Below are positions 26,301-32,300 of a DNA stretch of 64,000 bases, in pieces (the stretch's first letter is position 1; each line of letters starts with the position of its first letter). The notes beneath the pieces are model-generated. The model searched no databases. It was not told the origin of the DNA and worked only from the letters and a program-made list of their open reading frames with translations. The translations under genes and the position numbers were made by a program. This stretch comes from Allolobophora icterica. Taxonomy: Eukaryota > Annelida > Clitellata > Crassiclitellata > Lumbricidae. The stretch is from positions 86,992,289 to 87,056,288 of the forward strand of contig OY744605.1 in the NCBI GenBank assembly GCA_963556255.1. Reading direction: 5' to 3'.

Positions 26301-29300
26301 CAATTTCGAATCGTTATGGGAGAGCCAACAATAAGTATATGACGGCGGATAAATTCGATAGCAGCGAGCCTTCGGCATATATAACTTATCTAGACGCTAA
26401 TAATTTATACGGTTGGGCGATGAGCAAGCCTTTACCGACTCGCGGATTTAAATGGATGAGCGACGACGAGCTAAATAATTGGAATGTATTGGGATCGTGT
26501 ATATTGGAAGTGGATTTGGAATATTCTGAAAAATTGCACGATTTACACAACGACTACCCCCTGGCTCCCGAGAGCATCTTGCCGGAATTATCTGATACAC
26601 CAAAACTAATTCCGAACTTGAACGATAAAAAGAAGTACGTGGTACATCACGAAAATTTGAAGTTGTACGAAAGTCTCGGGTTGAAAATCGTAAACATTCA
26701 TAGAGGGATACTATTCGAAGAAAGCCCTTGGTTGAAGTATTATGTAGATCTAAACACTGAATTGAGAACGAGTGCTACTAATAACTTTGAGAAAGACTTT
26801 TTCAAATTGATGAACAATAGCGTCTTTGGAAAAACTCTTGAAAGGATCGAAAATCATGTAGATATAAAATTGGTATGTCACGAGAAGGAAGCTATTAAGC
26901 TAGCAGCAAAAACGAATTATGACCGCTTGACGATTTTCGACGAGAATCTAATCGCCGTTCACATGAAAAGGACGAAGTTGTTTTATAATAAACCGATATA
27001 CCTAGGCATGTGTATATTAGACTTAAGTAAAACTTTGATGTACGATTTCCATTACAATTTTATACGGCAAAAATACGGCGATAGAGCTAAATTGTTATTC
27101 ACCGATACAGATTCGTTGGCATATGAAATACAAACAGAAGATTTTTACGAGGATATCGCCGAAGACGTTGCGGTTCGATTCGATACGAGTGATTACCCTG
27201 AAGATCACCCATCGGGTTTAAAGACCGGAATGAACAAGAAAGTTATCGGTATGTTCAAAGACGAATCTGCAGGTAAACAAATCCAGGAATTTATAGGTTT
27301 AAGGGCCAAGTTGTACTCGTATAGAATGGATGGCGAAGATCATAAGAAGTGTAAAGGCATTAAGCAAAATGTCGTGAAGAAAACGATAACTCACGATGAT
27401 TACAAAAACTGTCTTTTTACCAAGAGAGAACGACTAAGAAAAATGAACGTTTTCAGATCGTATCATCACGATATTTATACCGAACAGGTAAATAAAGTTG
27501 CATTATCCGCGGATGATGACAAACGAGTAATAATGGAAGACGGTATTCATACATTAGCGTACGGACATTACTCGTTACGCTGCGCACATAAAGAATCTAT
27601 TCGTTGATTATAAAATGAGTTTTAGAAGTGTTACAGAAATCGACGTTTGCGGAGTCGTTTTACCGAATGTTCCTTTGTCGAATATACAACTGCTAGAAGC
27701 CGCTAAGAAGAAACTAAATATCACAAACTTTAGAGGCGTGTTCCTACGAGACGAGTTACCCGAGAGACCGAGTAGGCCTACTAACGAAAGCGGCATTCTT
27801 AACCTAGATAAATCTAGTGGAAGTGGGACTCATTGGGTGTGTTGGATCAAGAAGAAAGGCGAAATTTCGGCGATATATTTCGATGGCTATGGTCTCCCTC
27901 CACCTACCGAGCTACAGAAATATTTAAGCTGTCCAGTTTATTATAACAGCGAACGAATACAGCCCGATTACGAAGTGTTTTGCGGTCATCTGTGCTTGTA
28001 CGTGTTGAAGATGATGGACGATGGCCCGAATTTTCAAGAAGTTATAAACGGTTTATTTTAATATATATAATATACCATATATATTATATATATTATAAAA
28101 TGCCTGTGGATAAATTTGGACATACTGATGTTGGATACTCGGAAAGAGTAATTGCCGGAGGAGTTACACTGTCTCAAGCAAATGCTACTTTCCTTCGTAT
28201 GGATGGAACAAACGCTGCAACTGGTAATATTAATTTAGATTCTCATAAACTTGTCAACGTGTTGAACCCTACCGATCCACAAGATGGTGCTACCAAATAT
28301 TACGTAGATAATACTCATAAAAAATGTTATCTCGGATATATACCTAATTTAGAAACCGACGAGAGTAGTACCGGATTCGTCGCTAGTGCCAGTTCACACA
28401 TAGACGGATATCGAGCGTACGGAGCGTTTAATAATCTCAACGCGGATGGTTTGAACGGATCTTGGGTTTCTAGTGAGGCTCTAAATAGCTGGTTACAGAT
28501 AAAATGTCCTGAGCCGGTTAAAATTTGGAGAATGGCGTTGAAAGCCATCGATAATGTATTTAAAATAGACACGGCGTTTTGGACCATATCAGGGCGTAAC
28601 GATGACGAATCGACATTTACGAGGTTATTAACGTCGACGACTCCGTTATTGAGAACCGCAACTGCCCCGTCATTTTTCAATATATCAACGCATACTGCGT
28701 ATCAGTATTACAGATTTACGAAAACACCTATTCCCGGTCAGATTAACGTAGGACTTCATAGCATACAGTTATACATTTACGATACTTAAATTGTTGTATT
28801 CAGCGTCCTCTGAGCTCATGAGCTCACCAGACAGTTTGTTCTGATATAAAAAAATATAAATATATATACATTGTATATATATTTTTATATATATATATTA
28901 TATACTAAATATGCCTGTGGATAAATTCGGACATACTGATGTTGGATATTCAGAAAGAGTAATTGCAGGGGGAGTTACATTGTCTCAAGCAAATGCTACT
29001 TTCCTTCGTATGGATGGAACAAATGTCGCGACCGAGAATATTAATTTAGACTCTCATAAGCTGGTCAACGTGTTAGACCCTACTAACCCCCAAGATGGTG
29101 CTACTAAAAATTATGTAGATTTAAACAGCGGTGTAAACAAAGTTTCTAAGACTGGCGACGTTATGACCGGAAATCTATTTTTAAGTGTGGGCTCAGATCG
29201 TCAACGTACCATGGGGTGTAAGGATCTACGCGGAAACAAACTGTTTGCTTTGATCTTGGGTAATCTGTTTAACAGAATAGAAAGTTATTTAAACCAACCT

Positions 29301-32300
29301 ATAACGTTGTACACGATGGAAGGGTTTCTATGCAAAGTGGGAACGGAAAATATAATACGATTCGGTAAATCGTCCAGCGACCATAAAATCGATGTTTACC
29401 AAGATTTCGTTATGAGACAAAAATCTATAACCGATTTAAAAGACCCAGTTAATCCTCAAGATGCCTCCACTAAAACTTATGTAGATAACGCTCTTAGTAG
29501 AGCGGATAATAAAAAGTGCCATATCGGATACATACCTATTTTGGAGGCTAATGAAAGTGTTACCGGATTTATTGCAAGTGCAAGTTCAATTGTTACTGAC
29601 AAGTATCAAGCGTATGGAGCTTTCAATAGTCTAAATGCAGATGGCTCCAACGGAACTTGGATAGCTGATAGTAGATCAATTCTAAATATCTGGCTGCAGA
29701 TAAAATGTCCTGAGCCGGTTAAAATTTGGAGAATTGCGTTGAAAGCGATAAGACACAATAGAGGCACATACCAAATTACAAGCTGGATTTTAAATGGAAG
29801 TAACGATGGATCAACGTTTACGGAATTACTAAGATCGACGCAGGCATTATTAAACACCGATTCTGCTCCTTCATTTTTTAATGTTTCAACGAATACTGCG
29901 TACCAGTATTACAGACTTACAGTAACAAGCAACCCCAGTCACACTGTGGTAGGAGTAGAAGTCCTACAGTTGTACGTATACGACACATAATGAATACATA
30001 AGACAAATATACGAGGGGGCTGTCCGGACAATTCCTTCTCCGGGGCTGGTTCTAAAACTGAATCATTGCTGTAACGAACGACCAAAAGCAAGAGCAAAAA
30101 AACGGAAAATATATACGGAAACGGATACTAGATTAAATTAGAAGGCTGATATATTAGCTTAAACTTGTGGTCGTTAGATATATACAATTGTCTGAAAAAT
30201 TTCGATTGGCAAGATCTGTGTGCTAGCACCAGCATATCATTCCATGCTAAGACTTAAATCAAGGCGACAGGCCTGCCATGGAAGGTCTCCTTAAAAGAGA
30301 CCGTAGCAGAATCGACGATTTTTATACGACCCCTAAAGAACACACACAAAATGCCATCCATACTAAGACTTAAATCAAGGCGACAGGTCTGCCATCGAAG
30401 GTCTCCTTAAAGGAGACCGTAGCAGAATCGATGATTTTTATACGACCCCCTAATGAACTGGTAATATCCGCGCTGTGGTAATGTATTGGAATAATCCTTT
30501 CATTTCCAAAAGACAGCGAGAAGCATATATGCTTAATGTATTTGTCTATCATAGTCAAAATTATAATATTTCAGTAATTCAGTCTAATAACAATTATGTC
30601 TATCGTAATCAGCACTATTTTCCATCTGTTCATATTTTTCAATACGTTCTCGTATTTGTGGGAGAATTTTGGATTTGAAATTCTCTGTGTCAGATGGACC
30701 CGACGCTTTTGAAGAAATGAGACCACCAGTGGCGGAGCAGGGTTTTTGGGACCCCTTCAGCCCTCTTCGATCTGAAACCAAAAAAAACGCTATTCCAAAA
30801 CACTTGGCGATTTTGCGATTTTGCGATATTTGCATCAATCGATCAATTTAAATAAATTTAGTTTATTCTTGAAAGCATCGAAGGTCTCGTTAAAAAGAGA
30901 CCTTAGCAGAATCGACGATTTCTATACGGTCCCTAATGAACACAAAGTGCCATCCATGCTATGACTTAAATCAAGGCGACAGGCCTGCCATCGAACCTCT
31001 GCAGAATCGTTAATATTCAGACTACCCCTGGCGAACAACACTGAAGATACAGCGGTCTCGTTTTGCGAGACCTCTGCAGAATCGTTAATATTCAGACTAC
31101 CCCTGGCGAACAACACTGAAGATACAGCGGTCTCGTTTTGCGAGACCTCTGCAGAATCGTTAATATTCAGACTACCCCTGGCGAACAACACTGAAGATAC
31201 AGCGGTCTCGTTTTGCGAGACCTCTGCAGAATCGTTAATATTCAGACTACCCCTGGCGAACAACACTGAAGATACAGCGGTCTCGTTTTGCGAGACCTCT
31301 GCAGAATCGTTAATATTCAGACTAATACCCCTGGCGAACAACACTGAAGATACAGCGGTCTCGTTTTGCGAGACCTCTGCAGAATCGTTAATATTCAGAC
31401 TAATACCCCTGGCGAACAACACTGAAGATACAGCGGTCTCGTTTTGCGAGACCTCTGCAGAATCGTTAATATTCAGACTACCCCTGGCGAACAACACTGA
31501 AGATACAGCGGTCTCGTTTTGCGAGACCTCTGCAGAATCGTTAATATTCAGACTAATACCCCTGGCGAACAACACTGAAGATACAGCGGTCTCGTTTTGC
31601 GAGACCTCTGCAGAATCGTTAATATTCAGACTAATACCCCTGGCGAACAACACTGAAGATACAGCGGTCTCGTTTTGCGAGACCTCTGCAGAATCGTTAA
31701 TATTCAGACTACCCCTGGCGAACAACACTGAAGATACAGCGGTCTCGTTTTGCGAGACCTCTGCAGAATCGTTAATATTCAGACGAACTTGGGAAATGGG
31801 GTTTTTTCCTGGACACTTGGGTTTTTTTTTTTTTTGCTTGGGTTTTTCTTATTTTACCATCATCATCATCATCAAAGTCTGCAGAAAACCTACCTTGGGT
31901 TTTCTTGGGTTTTTTAGTGTCCCAACTTGGGTTTTTTCATTTTTCTACAGTGGTAACACTGCAACGCAATATGATTACAAGTCATAGTATGAACGGAGGT
32001 TCATAAGTTATTACAGGAGTCGAATTTAACTGTAGGCAGCCACTAAGTGCGCCCATCACGTCCTACTAAGCAATTGAGAGTGAAAGACTTGCTCAGTAAA
32101 AAGGAATTCGATACAACGATTCAGAAGCACTTACCTTTAGACCTAACAATCTTCCCTTTCGCTGATTTACGCAACAAATCGCGAATCGTCTGTAACTTCT
32201 TCTCAAAGCTGACTCTATCATTGCGGATTTTAAAAACGGTGTTAATAACTGAACGTATATCATCCTTTGATGATCTAGCGATATCCAATATGAAATCTGC

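Noticed and set aside
30922..31728. 268-codon minus-strand ORF made of a 25/26-residue repeat
   Set aside because: It is open only because the hairpin repeat units are multiples of three. There is no non-repetitive domain, and the hairpin explains the sequence better.
30996..31784. CRISPR array
   Set aside because: Units are tandem without unique spacers and the context is an animal transposon.
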